The position numbers and the translations under genes were made by a program. A stretch of 64,000 nucleotides of DNA, taken from positions 2,114,978 to 2,178,977 of the forward strand of contig OZ038438.1 in the NCBI GenBank assembly GCA_964036275.1, read 5' to 3'. The notes beneath the pieces are model-generated. The model saw only the letters and a list, made by a program, of their open reading frames with translations, had not been told where the DNA came from and ran no database searches. Position 1 is the first letter of the stretch, and every line of letters starts with the position of its first letter. Below, in pieces: positions 11,501 to 23,630 of this stretch. This DNA comes from Litoditis marina (lineage: Eukaryota > Nematoda > Chromadorea > Rhabditida > Rhabditidae).

Positions 11501-14452
11501 TTGCCGATCAGTACTTATTTGCAACACATGTAGAATGATGATTTCAAATAATCATACGATTTAAACGGATTGTTTTTTTTTAGTAACTTCAGCGTAGTTC
11601 TAGGAAACGTGAGTGGAAACGGCACATCTTGCCTGATCTTCCACGTTTGTAGCCATCCCGCTGAATTCCAATCCTGATATTTAAATGTAATCGAACGCCG
11701 TTCCAATCAGAAAAATGACGACGTAAAATATAATAATAATAAGTTTGCCGCTAGTTTAGCTATACTAATAAAAACCAATATCTTTTTTGAATAGTGCGTC
11801 TAGTGCTCTCTCGACATAGCTTTACATGGTAGCATACGAAAAATACAGAACAAACTTGAATTATAAAGGCGATGGTTTGTCATTCAGTAAAGTTTCACAA
11901 TATTGTGCCTCCTGCCTTCAAATACCTTCAGTTTGAACACAGTTTATACCTTCCGACGTTCCGCTTGAACACATTTTAAACACAACAAAATACAGCACAA
12001 TTTCTTCTCTGTGGTCGGGTTTAGGTACTTTAAGCCAGTCGAGAGCAATTGTTGACAACATTTTGTTTTCGGTACCCAAAAACTCCGGTTTGTCTTTGTT
12101 TCTTTTGATCAATAGTTAGACAAAGTACAATTTGAAAATTGGAAACCGAATGGACCAGTCACTTTTTTGTTTTTGTTGCATCATGACAAGATCAAACGTA
12201 TCTCCCAACGAATGAAGAGAGTTGTCAGACCAAGTATTCTATTGAATATTGCAGATGAACGTACTTCATTAACAAATTTGAGAAATCAGTTTGCACAGGT
12301 TCAATTGACTTTACACACATTTATCAGAACTTAATACGGTACAGCTGCAGCAGTACGTATTCGTATAGTATAACTTCGACTTTCATGACGTTCAAAATGT
12401 TAACGGCTTTCTTTATAACAAGCTTGTTTATTTTTTTGCCATCCATGGCCGGCAAAATTTTATCCTGTATTTCCCATAGTACTAACCTTTTCAGTATCAG
12501 GTTGAAATGGTTTTCCTGAATTGTTTTTACCAACATGCATCATTCATGTTTTATCAACAGATAATTCAATTTTCAGTTTTGATGACCAGTGATACATTTT
12601 GTCTAATTGAAAGAAAAGTGGTAGTACTTCTAGCCAAAGTCATGACACGACTTTGTAAGTCAGTTTGCTACTTTTGAATGTTCAATTCGTGAAAAAACAT
12701 TTTATTCCTGTGATAGTTGCAAACATAACACAGTTTTCCGACTGATTTGTACATTTAACCTCCCCCAACAGAGTCCTTTTCAAGAAAAAGATCACAACAT
12801 CAATACGCATCGACAATTCCAAGAGTTCAAAATCTTCGGTTGAGTTGACATTTCATGTTGAGCAACATGTATACCATCTAACTCTCAGTAATGTATCTTG
12901 ACAGTTTAACCACGTTTCTGTCAATCCAAGCTACGGAAAACATGAGTGAAGAAAAAAATGAAATTTCAAGTGAAATATATAATCCTAGGATGTTTGACTT
13001 AAAGTTATATATTCTATGTTCTTTTCAATGTTGCCTAGAACAGAGCGTTTCACTCATTCGCCAGCGGCGGTATGCGGATTAGATCAATACTCAAATAGCT
13101 TTCATAAAACCCGGATGGTTGGAAAACGTTCCCTCTAAGAGAGATTTGACGACAATACGACGCTTTATATGATTTTGATGCCTTTTTGTTTGACTTCGCC
13201 GTTGAAGAGAAACTGTCTGGTTAATCTCGAACCCAAAGTAGCCTAAGGTACATATATGAAAACGAGTTGAACAGTCGCAAAATGGGAAAGTAAAAGACGA
13301 GGGGATGCAATTAACAAGCGATATGTTCAATAAACTCAAGTAGGGATGAAAAATGAAGACTACTGTATTTAACCTCAACACAATAGTGGAAAAGCCAAAT
13401 GTATTTCTTGAATTGGGTGAAACCTGCGGTACAACTGTACATTTGTTTTTTAAACGCGTTGTTCGGATAAAACAGTTCGGCGGACATAGCCAACGCAGAG
13501 AGTTGAGGCTTGAAAACGTATCGCTACCATATTTTCATGAATAGACATTTTCCAACAAGATGAAAGTTACGACATGAACATTTTTCAATAAGATTGAAGG
13601 CACATTTGATGTTTCTGACCATATCGTTTATCAACGTGACTAACCAAGCTTATAAACAACACAGAATATAACTATAATATACTGCGAACGTTTTTTGTGG
13701 CCATCGATCGCACAACTATTATTTGCAAGGTGAGGTGAAACAGTTTCCTTCTCTAGTTATCCTTCAGATGTGATAGCAGAACTCAAAGTGTGCAATGTGG
13801 AACTATCACAGCGCTGCGTGGCGTTACGTGTTTTACAGTGGCATGATTGAAAAACATGGGTGTTTTGTGAATATGATTATTTGTCAGAAATTATACGCTG
13901 CAGACGACAGCTTCGATTCACCGGCCAAAATGGTTGAGACAAGCTGTTTAGCTCAACTATTTACTCTATGAACTAGACAATATGTGAACTCTCTAGAAAC
14001 ACTCCCACATGTTTTCAAATGTTCCAAAAAGGAGCTATCAGTAGCGATTAATGATTTTTCTTCCGAAAATGTTCAGCCGAATATCTACTTGTTTCTGGTT
14101 TAATTACCCAACGTTGTTTCATTAAACACATCCCAAATTCAAACATTCACAATCAAAATTGAATCTCACAAACGACGATAGAGATGAAACATGTTTATTA
14201 GCACTGATATGCAACAAAACAAGGATTTCATTAGATTACCGACAGACGAACAACACTAAAAGGTTCATTATTGATATTTTCGACTGAAACTAGCTTACTG
14301 AAACAACGCTTTGATAGTGAAATACGCGTTTCTAACGAAGGAAGTAGAGTTCGATGGAATGATAATTCCAACACAATCCGCTAATTATCGTGAAAAGAAA
14401 TTACAGCGGAATTTGTTTTTCACCCACAAAAATCAAGGAAATCTGGCGGTCC
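8559..14452. repeat. left arm of the giant palindrome
   Basis: Nearly identical reverse complement of 14525-20535. Paired positions sum to 28977 near the centre and to about 29094 in the outer part, because the right arm carries about 115 extra bases. Differences are few: single substitutions near 11100 and 12340, a short mismatch near 12313-12318, and one base in a poly-T run at 11572-11581. The outer 0.7 kb holds a degenerate recurring motif, TCAAAGAACAAA. No protein domain was recognised. Confidence 0.9.
9253..9768 (-). CDS. possible outward gene in the left arm (mirror copy)
   Basis: Mirror image of the exon set described at 19326-19841, occupying the equivalent place in the left arm and pointing towards the left terminus. 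The two copies appear identical in this stretch. See the right-arm entry for exons and residues. Confidence 0.22.
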
Positions 14453-14524
14453 AGCCGGTTTGAGAGCAGGGAACTGATTGAAAAAACTCGAACTAATTGT
14501 AAAACAGTCTCAATAACCGGAATC
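14453..14524. repeat. palindrome spacer
   Basis: 72 bases between the arms. Its edges still show partial pairing (AGCCGGTTTGAGA against its counterpart CAATAACCGGAAT), so the original hairpin may have been longer and has diverged at the tip. No frame or motif of note. Confidence 0.85.
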
Positions 14525-17500
14525 GGACCGCCAGATTTCCTTGATTTTTGTGGGTGAAAAACAAATTCCGCTGTAATTTCTTTTCACGATAATTAGCGGA
14601 TTGTGTTGGAATTATCATTCCATCGAACTCTACTTCCTTCGTTAGAAACGCGTATTTCACTATCAAAGCGTTGTTTCAGTAAGCTAGTTTCAGTCGAAAA
14701 TATCAATAATGAACCTTTTAGTGTTGTTCGTCTGTCGGTAATCTAATGAAATCCTTGTTTTGTTGCATATCAGTGCTAATAAACATGTTTCATCTCTATC
14801 GTCGTTTGTGAGATTCAATTTTGATTGTGAATGTTTGAATTTGGGATGTGTTTAATGAAACAACGTTGGGTAATTAAACCAGAAACAAGTAGATATTCGG
14901 CTGAACATTTTCGGAAGAAAAATCATTAATCGCTACTGATAGCTCCTTTTTGGAACATTTGAAAACATGTGGGAGTGTTTCTAGAGAGTTCACATATTGT
15001 CTAGTTCATAGAGTAAATAGTTGAGCTAAACAGCTTGTCTCAACCATTTTGGCCGGTGAATCGAAGCTGTCGTCTGCAGCGTATAATTTCTGACAAATAA
15101 TCATATTCACAAAACACCCATGTTTTTCAATCATGCCACTGTAAAACACGTAACGCCACGCAGCGCTGTGATAGTTCCACATTGCACACTTTGAGTTCTG
15201 CTATCACATCTGAAGGATAACTAGAGAAGGAAACTGTTTCACCTCACCTTGCAAATAATAGTTGTGCGATCGATGGCCACAAAAAACGTTCGCAGTATAT
15301 TATAGTTATATTCTGTGTTGTTTATAAGCTTGGTTAGTCACGTTGATAAACGATATGGTCAGAAACATCAAATGTGCCTTCAATCTTATTGAAAAATGTT
15401 CATGTCGTAACTTTCATCTTGTTGGAAAATGTCTATTCATGAAAATATGGTAGCGATACGTTTTCAAGCCTCAACTCTCTGCGTTGGCTATGTCCGCCGA
15501 ACTGTTTTATCCGAACAACGCGTTTAAAAAACAAATGTACAGTTGTACCGCAGGTTTCACCCAATTCAAGAAATACATTTGGCTTTTCCACTATTGTGTT
15601 GAGGTTAAATACAGTAGTCTTCATTTTTCATCCCTACTTGAGTTTATTGAACATATCGCTTGTTAATTGCATCCCCTCGTCTTTTACTTTCCCATTTTGC
15701 GACTGTTCAACTCGTTTTCATATATGTACCTTAGGCTACTTTGGGTTCGAGATTAACCAGACAGTTTCTCTTCAACGGCGAAGTCAAACAAAAAGGCATC
15801 AAAATCATATAAAGCGTCGTATTGTCGTCAAATCTCTCTTAGAGGGAACGTTTTCCAACCATCCGGGTTTTATGAAAGCTATTTGAGTATTGATCTAATC
15901 CGCATACCGCCGCTGGCGAATGAGTGAAACGCTCTGTTCTAGGCAACATTGAAAAGAACATAGAATATATAACTTTAAGTCAAACATCCTAGGATTATAT
16001 ATTTCACTTGAAATTTCATTTTTTTCTTCACTCATGTTTTCCGTAGCTTGGATTGACAGAAACGTGGTTAAACTGTCAAGATACATTACTGAGAGTTAGA
16101 TGGTATACATGTTGCTCAACATGAAATGTCAACTCAACCGAAGATTTTGAACTCTTGGAATTGTCGATGCGTATTGATGTTGTGATCTTTTTCTTGAAAA
16201 GGACTCTGTTGGGGGAGGTTAAATGTACAAATCAGTCGGAAAACTGTGTTATGTTTGCAACTATCACAGGAATAAAATGTTTTTTCACGAATTGAACATT
16301 CAAAAGTAGCAAACTGACTTACAAAGTCGTGTCATGACTTTGGCTAGAAGTACTACCACTTTTCTTTCAATTAGACAAAATGTATCACTGGTCATCAAAA
16401 CTGAAAATAGAATTATCTGTTGATAAAACATGAATGATGCATGTTGGTAAAAACAATTCAGGAAAACCATCTCAACCTGATACTGAAAAGGTTAGTACTA
16501 TGGGAAATACAGGATAAAATTTTGCCGGCCATGGATGGCAAAAAAATAAACAAGCTTGTTATAAAGAAAGCCGTTAACATTTTGAACGTCATGAAAGTCG
16601 AAGTTATACTATACGAATACGTACTGCTGCAGCTGTACCGTATTAAGTTCTGATAAATGTGCTGTAAAGTCAATTGAACCTGTGCAAACTGATTTCTCAA
16701 ATTTGTTAATGAAGTACGTTCATCTGCAATATTCAATAGAATACTTGGTCTGACAACTCTCTTCATTCGTTGGGAGATACGTTTGATCTTGTCATGATGC
16801 AACAAAAACAAAAAAGTGACTGGTCCATTCGGTTTCCAATTTTCAAATTGTACTTTGTCTAACTATTGATCAAAAGAAACAAAGACAAACCGGAGTTTTT
16901 GGGTACCGAAAACAAAATGTTGTCAACAATTGCTCTCGACTGGCTTAAAGTACCTAAACCCGACCACAGAGAAGAAATTGTGCTGTATTTTGTTGTGTTT
17001 AAAATGTGTTCAAGCGGAACGTCGGAAGGTATAAACTGTGTTCAAACTGAAGGTATTTGAAGGCAGGAGGCACAATATTGTGAAACTTTACTGAATGACA
17101 AACCATCGCCTTTATAATTCAAGTTTGTTCTGTATTTTTCGTATGCTACCATGTAAAGCTATGTCGAGAGAGCACTAGACGCACTATTCAAAAAAGATAT
17201 TGGTTTTTATTAGTATAGCTAAACTAGCGGCAAACTTATTATTATTATATTTTACGTCGTCATTTTTCTGATTGGAACGGCGTTCGATTACATTTAAATA
17301 TCAGGATTGGAATTCAGCGGGATGGCTACAAACGTGGAAGATCAGGCAAGATGTGCCGTTTCCACTCACGTTTCCTAGAACTACGCTGAAGTTACTAAAA
17401 AAAAAACAATCCGTTTAAATCGTATGATTATTTGAAATCATCATTCTACATGTGTTGCAAATAAGTACTGATCGGCAAATCTCTCAAGGTAATGTTGATC

Positions 17501-18834
17501 GAACTGAATGCTAGATATATTAGCCTTCATAGAAACAACGATGATAATGTATAGTTGGATTCCTTCCTGAGCACCGTTTTCGATGATTCATAGACGGACT
17601 ATGGGTACAAATTGGCAATGTCGAGGGATGCAAGAAAGTAAAAAGTGCAATGAATTATGCAAAAAACAAGAATTTTTAGCATTTCGCTTATGGCTACTCA
17701 CTCAAGCATGTTTTGCTTCCGTAATTTGAGAATAAAATACCCCACTCATGTATTTGTACCTGAAATTACTAGAAAGCTCATACAAGGTACATGTACTTGT
17801 TGTACACTGAAATAGAACGCTATCATGTGATTGTAGAACCAATCAAGTTTTCGCAAACACTTACTCCCTTTGAAAATTTTGTTGTTAACACTTAACTCAA
17901 CAAAAATGGTGCAAACGTACATGCCAGTTGTGTTCATTCATGCTTTGCCGTGTGAAACTCGAGACGCTAGGTTTATCATATTTTTGTCATCGTAAGAACT
18001 TTAATTTGGTATTTGTTTTCGATTGGCTAATAAATGCTAGAAATCAATATACTTCCAGTGTCAATTATATTCTTCAGCAATCGAATATGTGTGTTCACAC
18101 ATCTCTGATAATTTTACAAACCGGAAAATATGATGTAAAATGTATCTTGGTTGATGGCCTTGTAGAGAAAGAATGATGTTTATGATCAGTTCCACCTGTA
18201 TAGATACTCATGTTGCTGGTTTGTTCACCAAAAAACTCATATTTGTACGATTTCTGAGTTACTTCCAACTAATAAGCATAAAACTAGCGATTATTCTGAG
18301 GATTGTTTCATTTAGGAAGAACGTACGGGTGAGTGCGTAATGCTGAAAACATTTTGTCGCTTCATACAAGATGAGCAAATTCAAAATGTCGCGGTAAACG
18401 AGATATTCAGTTGTTGGATATTATTCTTGTTGGTAAATGACGCATATTTGCATACAGCATGTGTTTATTCTTGAGATTTTGTCTCATGAAAAGCTTGACA
18501 ATGAGTGCGCATTGGTGCGAAACCGAAATACAACCTCTAACCATTCTCGCTGTGCTCAGCATCATCTGCAGAATGGCTGATTATTACGCATTTCAGTGTT
18601 TTAGATCGATCTTGAATTTCGTGAACGATCTTCAATTGATTTAAGTAAGATTGATGCAATTTATTCATGAAATAATCACACAAAAAAAAGCTTCGCCACC
18701 TTTGCTACTAGGACCTAGGTTTTCGACTTATCAGATAATTTTGTGCTCTGTAAGTCTAAAGTTGTGGAACAGTAAATGTATTAATATTAAACGTCCGCCT
18801 GATATCTGATTCACTTGAAAGTTATGTACCGCGT

Positions 18835-18985
18835 TGTCGTACGATGCGCGTCTTTTATTAAGTTATGTACCGCGTTGTCGTACGATGCGCGCATCGTACG
18901 ACAACGCGGTACATAACAACGCGGTACATAATACGCGCATCGTACGACAACGCGGTACATAACAACGCGGTACATAACTTGTCGC
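18835..18985. repeat. arm-specific expansion of a palindromic motif
   Basis: ACGCGGTACATAAC and its complement GTTATGTACCGCGT occur about seven times, interleaved with GCGCATCGTACGAC, in both orientations. The left arm has only one copy of the composite unit (about 10127-10163). This is the main difference between the arms and shows they are not a sequencing mirror. Confidence 0.8.
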
Positions 18986-19325
18986 ACTTGCCGCGCGTAT
19001 GTTGTTTTTAGCAACCGCAAATGTAGCGGTAGTTTAATCATTTCTTGAAATGCAACTCGTGAACTCTAAATGTTGTAGCATAGCAATCAATAGAATCTCA
19101 TGAGAAGCCCGTGCTAGTAGCTCATGAGGTGATCTGATGAACCTTTTGTGGGACGCCGCCTGTCTGAGAAAATATAATTCGCTCAGTTTTTATACGGTAT
19201 ACATTTTTTCTTTTGACTTTTCACGAATGAATGGTATTTAGCCAGGAGTAGATCGTATGCTATGTGTGGAAACGGTTGTTACTCAAAAAACATCGACAAT
19301 TTTATAGTGTATCTCACTATTTCAG

Positions 19326-19841
19326 GAGTGAACAGAAGAAAAAAATGGAAGTTGTATTGTGTGTTCAGACTTTATCTAGTTTTGGTAACGTTTGATCAGT
19401 TCTACCAGAAGTTATTACAACAGGCAACTAGCCAACCCAACGGATTTTCTGTATTTCATGGATGACTGAATTACTTGATTCGCAAGAGCTGTTCTTCATT
19501 ATAAACTTACCAGAATGCATTGATATGGTGAGAATCTTCAATAATATTTGTATGTGACATGTAATGCATCTGTGTGCTCGAAACTAATTGGAGAATAGAG
19601 ATATTTTCACTTGTATGTTCTTTCTCACTTATAGTTTGGAGCACTGCTCTTTACATCACATTTGTTCTACATCAGTTATTGTCGTGTGGGGTAGTTACTG
19701 TACAGTTATTGGTTTTTCACAAGGTTATTGATCAAAAGGCTCTGCTTGAAATTATATAATGAGTGATGTATTTCGCAATTTAGGATAATCAATTCCTATG
19801 CAGTGGTTTGGGTGATTAATGATGATGGGGGTGTACGCTAG
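19326..19841 (+). CDS. possible 3' exons of a membrane-protein gene in the right arm
   Basis: Four segments join in frame with acceptable splice sites. 19326-19384 follows TTTCAG and encodes VNRRKKWKLYCVFRLYLVL, donor TTG|GTAACG. 19432-19527 encodes PTQRIFCISW... to LPECIDM, donor ATG|GTGAGA. 19635-19690 follows a pyrimidine-rich CTTATAG and encodes FGALLFTSHLFYISYCRV. 19784-19841 follows AATTTAG and ends VVWVINDDGGVR and a TAG stop. The joined product is hydrophobic with basic residues at one edge, like part of a multi-pass membrane protein. Introns would be 47-107 bases, short as in nematodes. No family is recognised and no upstream start was found, so this may be chance or a captured, degrading host gene. 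Confidence 0.28.
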
Positions 19842-20995
19842 AAGAACACGGGTTGTTCGTTATTTGAGGTTTCAATTGTAATGACAAGTTTGGTTTGTTC
19901 TTTGAGAGTAATATGTCCGGAAGCTGTTTGGGGGTCGCATTGGAAAATACACGGTGTGTTTCCAAATTACAAGACTATTTTGTTTTCTGAGGAGTCATGC
20001 CAGGGTTTTCAAAATGAAAATATTGAATTTATTCTTTCAGGGTGGCAATTGACAAGACTGGTTTTATTGGCATCTAAGATTTGGATGAGCAACACATGAC
20101 TTTGGCCCAAAAACTGCATACTAAGTAGAATGTAAGTAATTTCCACGCATTGCGTGACTAACGAGAAGTGACCAGGATTTGGAAGTATTCTTTAGGGTGT
20201 CAATTTTTTGGAGGGTTGCTATCTGGTTCTTTGAGGATGTCAATATAAAACGAAATGTATGTACGTTTGCAGATATATTTTGTCTCTAATTTGTGATCAT
20301 GTTTCGCAATTCGCCGTCTTTATTCGCTACGTGAAGATTGATGGTCTACTGGCGCAACAGTATAGTGGTTTGAAATTAATCACGCGTGAAACTGTCATTT
20401 GGGTGGCAATTGGAAAGACTGGCGGGATTTTCGAATGACTGGCTCTTTGAGGGGCTTTTAGAAGGACAATACTAATTTGTTCTTTGAGGGCGGCATTTGA
20501 GTTGTCAGTGTAGCATTTGACGGGTCATATACTACTACTAATCTCCCATCACTCTTTCATTTCCTAATTCTTAGTTGAAGATAATGCGTGTTGTTTTATT
20601 CCACATAGTTTAGAAGAGCAGTGTACTACTAAAGTTTGTGAGTTTATTGAAATAGAGAGAGTTCACAAGTTATAGTTAGTTAGAGAAATGTAAGAAAAAA
20701 AACATGGTAATGAAAAAGGGTATAGTTTGGAGTCGATTGTCAAAATCGCTAAAAACCAAAGTATTGAAGAACGAACGTTGCTAATCGTATCTTGCTAGGA
20801 AATTAATTATATTATCAATCATCCACCTTTAATTTTTGGTTTGAAACTCAAACTTTCAATAAAACATATTTTCTAACGAAAATTTGACACTGAATATCTT
20901 CATACGAAAATAAATAACGAAAATACTTCGTATGGAATTTCAAATATTTGAATATTTCTGTTTCGCGCCATCATACACGAGAAATGCGCCAACAA

Positions 20996-21140
20996 ATCGT
21001 TCCCAAAACAATGGGACGTTCCCATCGCTTCGTGCATAACAAAGGGGCGGGAAGCGTTCCCACTGGGAACGTTCCCATTTGGGAACGCTATTTCACGTTC
21101 CCATGGGAACGTTCCCAAAAAATATTGGTGCATACGGCCA
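20996..21140. repeat. right subterminal CGTTCCC/GGGAACG cluster
   Basis: About eleven CGTTCCC or GGGAACG heptamers (counting GGGACG-type variants) in 145 bases, including GGGAACGTTCCC head-to-head pairs directly inside the terminal TIR. It matches the organisation of the left end, although the sequence between motifs differs. Confidence 0.7.
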
Positions 21141-21430
21141 AGGAGGAAGTTGTTGACTTTTTCCGAATATCAACGTTTACGGCAGATTTTGCAATGGCAA
21201 TATGCGTTAGTGGTATACTGTACACGTTCAGATAAGAATGACGAGGACTGTTCTTGATGAGGACGTCGTGGTACGGTAGTCGTGGATTGTTGGCACTGAT
21301 CAGGACGGTCGGCACGAAACGGAACCCCATCCAGGGGGAGAACGAGAACAGAACGACGAAGGACAGATGCAGTAGAGCGACCACAACTAACACAATCTAC
21401 CAAAAAGACATATTATCATAACGGGCAATC

Positions 21431-21513
21431 TTTGAAATCGAAGACTTGTCTGCGAACACAGTGGAAAGTGAGATATACAGTACCCTTCCGCCTTTCCGTT
21501 GGCGACGACTATA
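21431..21513 (-). mobile_element. 5' fragment of the tRNA-derived SINE, unit 1
   Basis: The reverse complement reads TATAGTCGTCGCCAACGG... through ATATCTCACTTTCC, matching only the leader of the SINE family. The tRNA-like core is absent. The same fragment lies at 35311-35395 in unit 2, so it predates that duplication. Confidence 0.6.
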
Positions 21514-22286
21514 AGTGTACCAGGACCCACTAGCGAGTAGTCGAACGGCTCGCGAACGCGGTCCTTATTCTTAGTTCTCTCGGGTTTGTAGTTTGATCTT
21601 ACTGAGTTTTAGGTGTGGGTCGTGATTTGTGCTGTGCATGTTCAACTAGGAACTCAAACTAGATATCAAACTTGGCCAGTGCTGAAACGTACAAAGGTCG
21701 ACCTAGTATGTGCTCTAGCGCATTTCGTTGAAGTTCGTTGATTAGACGATTGTTTCTCATTTTACCATAACGTTTGACTTCTAGTATACCAAATATTTGG
21801 AAGGAACTAGACCATTCAATTCACTATTAACCATCCTTTGAAAAACGAACATATATATTTGTACACAGCATGAATTAGTAATGAAATCGTTTTATGGTAT
21901 TTAGTGTAGTGTAGTATACTAGAAGTAAATTGAATAGTCACGCAAAGTTAGCATTCTAATGAGGAATCGTGTTTTTTTTTCGTTTCTGAGTTCTATTGTG
22001 TTTAACATGTCTCACGTGACTGGGCGCTTGCCTCACAGTATATTTCCAGGACTTTGCTGAATTCGAGTGAATGACAGATATTGATTACTCCATGAAACTT
22101 GAGCGAGAGACAGAATTATTCCAAGTATAGTCAGAAGGAAAAACTTGACCGATAGTGCGAAGATCATCATTAGAATAGTGAATGCGAATGAGGACTGCCA
22201 TCCACAGAAAGTCCGAGTTACCTCGAAGAAATTTGCAATAAATTTACGTGATAATAGTCTTGCGCCTTAAGTTAGAATGGTTTCAT

Positions 22287-22519
22287 ACTCTGTTTCAGCA
22301 ATCGATGTCCTTCTACAGTAATCCGTCAAATATTCGAGAGGCGTTTTCTAATGAATAATTCATTATCATGGTTCGCAACTTTAACAGTTCGTGGTAGTCA
22401 ACATGCAGAAGGCACTACCAAAAATTGGAGAACATCCAAACACGCCAATATACCAAACTTTCACCTGGAAGTTTGAGCAGATTACTGTAGAGGGTTGTAA
22501 GTGGGTGAAACAAACTATA
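22287..22519. mobile_element. TA-flanked MITE in unit 1
   Basis: The left terminus CTCTGTTTCAGC... contains TCTACAGTAA. The right terminus holds TTACTGTAGA and ends GTGAAACAAACTA. It is related to the insertion at 49380-49611, which has clearer ends. It lies between receptor exons A and C. A 60-codon frame inside it (22391-22573) belongs to the element, not to a gene. Confidence 0.55.
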
Positions 22520-23487
22520 CCGCGCGTATACTATTACAACGCTATTGTAATTGAATTCGCACTTTTCTCATAGAAAAGGGTAACGAACGAACTGTGGCCG
22601 GCGAAATATCTTAGATTTTGTATCCCAACCTGCGTTTCCTCTGACAAATGCTATCTCGTGCTAAACTGTCTGTGCTTTAGGGCGCGTTTTAAGGTTTTTC
22701 GGACTCGGAACTCGAATTCCGTGTAACTCATGAAACCAGAAATAGAATCGAAATGTGTACTTGATCAAACAATCCTAATTAAGTATTGAACGTTGTATGC
22801 CGTGCAAATAAATTTCATTATCAAACAATCGGTGTGAAGTTGTGCTTTAATCTCGAACATGGATTCGGCTGAACGAGCTATTCGCATGCTCAGATATAAA
22901 TTGGTCTAAAGATTGAAACACAAGATACAGTCATATATAACGTGTCTTTCACCCAACTAAGCTCTAAGCAGCAGAACATGTTTCTAAGATCATTTCCTAG
23001 GTGTTACCGAAACTGACCTCGATAAACACAAAATGGAGTAATAGGGACCGCAGACATAGTACAATCAACTGCGTTGCCACGATGTATTTCGTATCAGCAT
23101 ACGGGTTGAGAAGAGAGGCTTCGGTGCTGGTCAGCATGATGAACAACTGCTCTGGTGGCGTCCAATCTCTAAAAAAACCATGAGATATCTCACGAGCTTC
23201 ATGATGAGATTCCATTGATTGCTACAACAATGGGAGCTCACGAGTAGCTCATGGGGTATATCATGAGAAACTCATATGAAATTCACATGAGGTTGGAGGG
23301 GTTGGTACGCCGCATGAGGCCGTATTCAGAGATATCCCGACTGTCATATTTCAAACTGCGTCTTCACAAACAGATGCAATCACATTGGGATATTCAGACG
23401 AACTGTTTGTCCTACCTTCGTAAAAATGAACCTATAGGGATATCTTAGGAAGCATTAGGCTGGAACGACGTATGTGGCTGATCAGAG

Positions 23488-23628
23488 AACGAAAGATCCC
23501 GGCACATTTTTCCCAACCTGCGTCTCCTGAAACATACGCTATTTCTCTGCTGTTGCATACAAGTCTCATGGAATACTGCTATGCAAAAGACGCGGGATGG
23601 GAGGAAGGTACCGAGATTTTCTGGCATA
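23488..23628. mobile_element. GATCCCGGCAC-type palindromic MITE, unit 1
   Basis: Degraded relative of 4549-4712. It starts GATCCCGGCACATTTTTCCC and ends with a GGGATGGGAGGAAGGTACCG counterpart, sharing the core AACATACGCTATTTCTC. It is also present at the same place in units 2 (37358-37497) and 3 (49026-49165). Confidence 0.55.
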
Positions 23629-23630
23629 AG

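Larger units (their letters stand above)
14525..20535. repeat. right arm of the giant palindrome
   Basis: Reverse complement of 8559-14452. It is longer by about 115 bases because of an expansion of an ACGCGGTACATAAC-type motif near 18835-18985. Several protein-like open stretches all read outward: 16441-16653, 16866-17060, 17281-17412, 17928-18176, 18459-18644 and 19262-19841. Some have splice-like borders, but I could not assemble a whole gene except the last part (next entry). Confidence 0.9.
8076..21140. mobile_element. 13-kb giant foldback element
   Basis: Insertion bounded by TGGCCGTATGCACCAATATT at the left and its reverse complement at the right. The flanks CTCTG (8071-8075) and AAGTT... 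(about 21146) are continuous in unit 2 at 35021-35035, giving an empty site. A clean target duplication is not visible; the right flank reads AGGAGGAAGTT where the empty site gives AAGGAAGTT. In order, the contents are: a left end with clustered CGTTCCC/GGGAACG; about 0.3 kb unique; left arm 8559-14452; spacer; right arm 14525-20535; about 0.45 kb unique; and a right end with the same clustered motif. No transposase-sized frame is present. It sits in an intron of the receptor gene. The alternative is a segmental inverted duplication that captured MITE ends. An assembly hairpin is less likely, because the arms differ and the termini are transposon-like. Confidence 0.8.
6015..23168 (-). pseudogene. 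7TM chemoreceptor-like gene, copy 1 (frameshifted, split by 13-kb insertion)
   Basis: Minus-strand exons, from 5' to 3': A 23168-23018 (DWTPPEQLF..., then a hydrophobic helix ending LLLHFVFIE, donor GAG|GTCAGT); C about 22221-22099 (helix FALSVKFFLLTILGIILSLA); D 21396-21219 (helix LVVVALLHLSFVVLF, then an extracellular-type loop with NNP); E 7617-7480 (helix IFNLVMYPLMFVILRC, loop NRELRVTLQ); F 7090-6936 (TM6-TM7, ending LILVLNK); G 6072-6015 (RLRTRVG... and stop). E-F-G phases agree, and NK-RLR matches the end of TM7 in nematode Srt/Srx-type receptors. Exon E contains an 8-base duplication (TCCTTTGC) that breaks the frame; copy 3 lacks it. No upstream start exon was found and the D-E phase does not match, so the set is incomplete. 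The 13-kb element sits between D and E. Family assignment is inference from helix and loop pattern. Confidence 0.5.

Noticed and set aside
13353..13544. 63-codon frame repeated at 15433-15624
   Set aside because: Protein-like at first sight, but it overlaps another frame on the opposite strand and has no supporting splice sites. Its duplication simply reflects the palindrome.
8559..20535. Giant palindrome dismissed as an assembly mirror
   Set aside because: Rejected as the main explanation because the arms differ by a 115-base expansion and scattered substitutions, have a non-palindromic spacer, and are enclosed by transposon-like ends at a site empty in a paralogue. It still deserves read-level confirmation.
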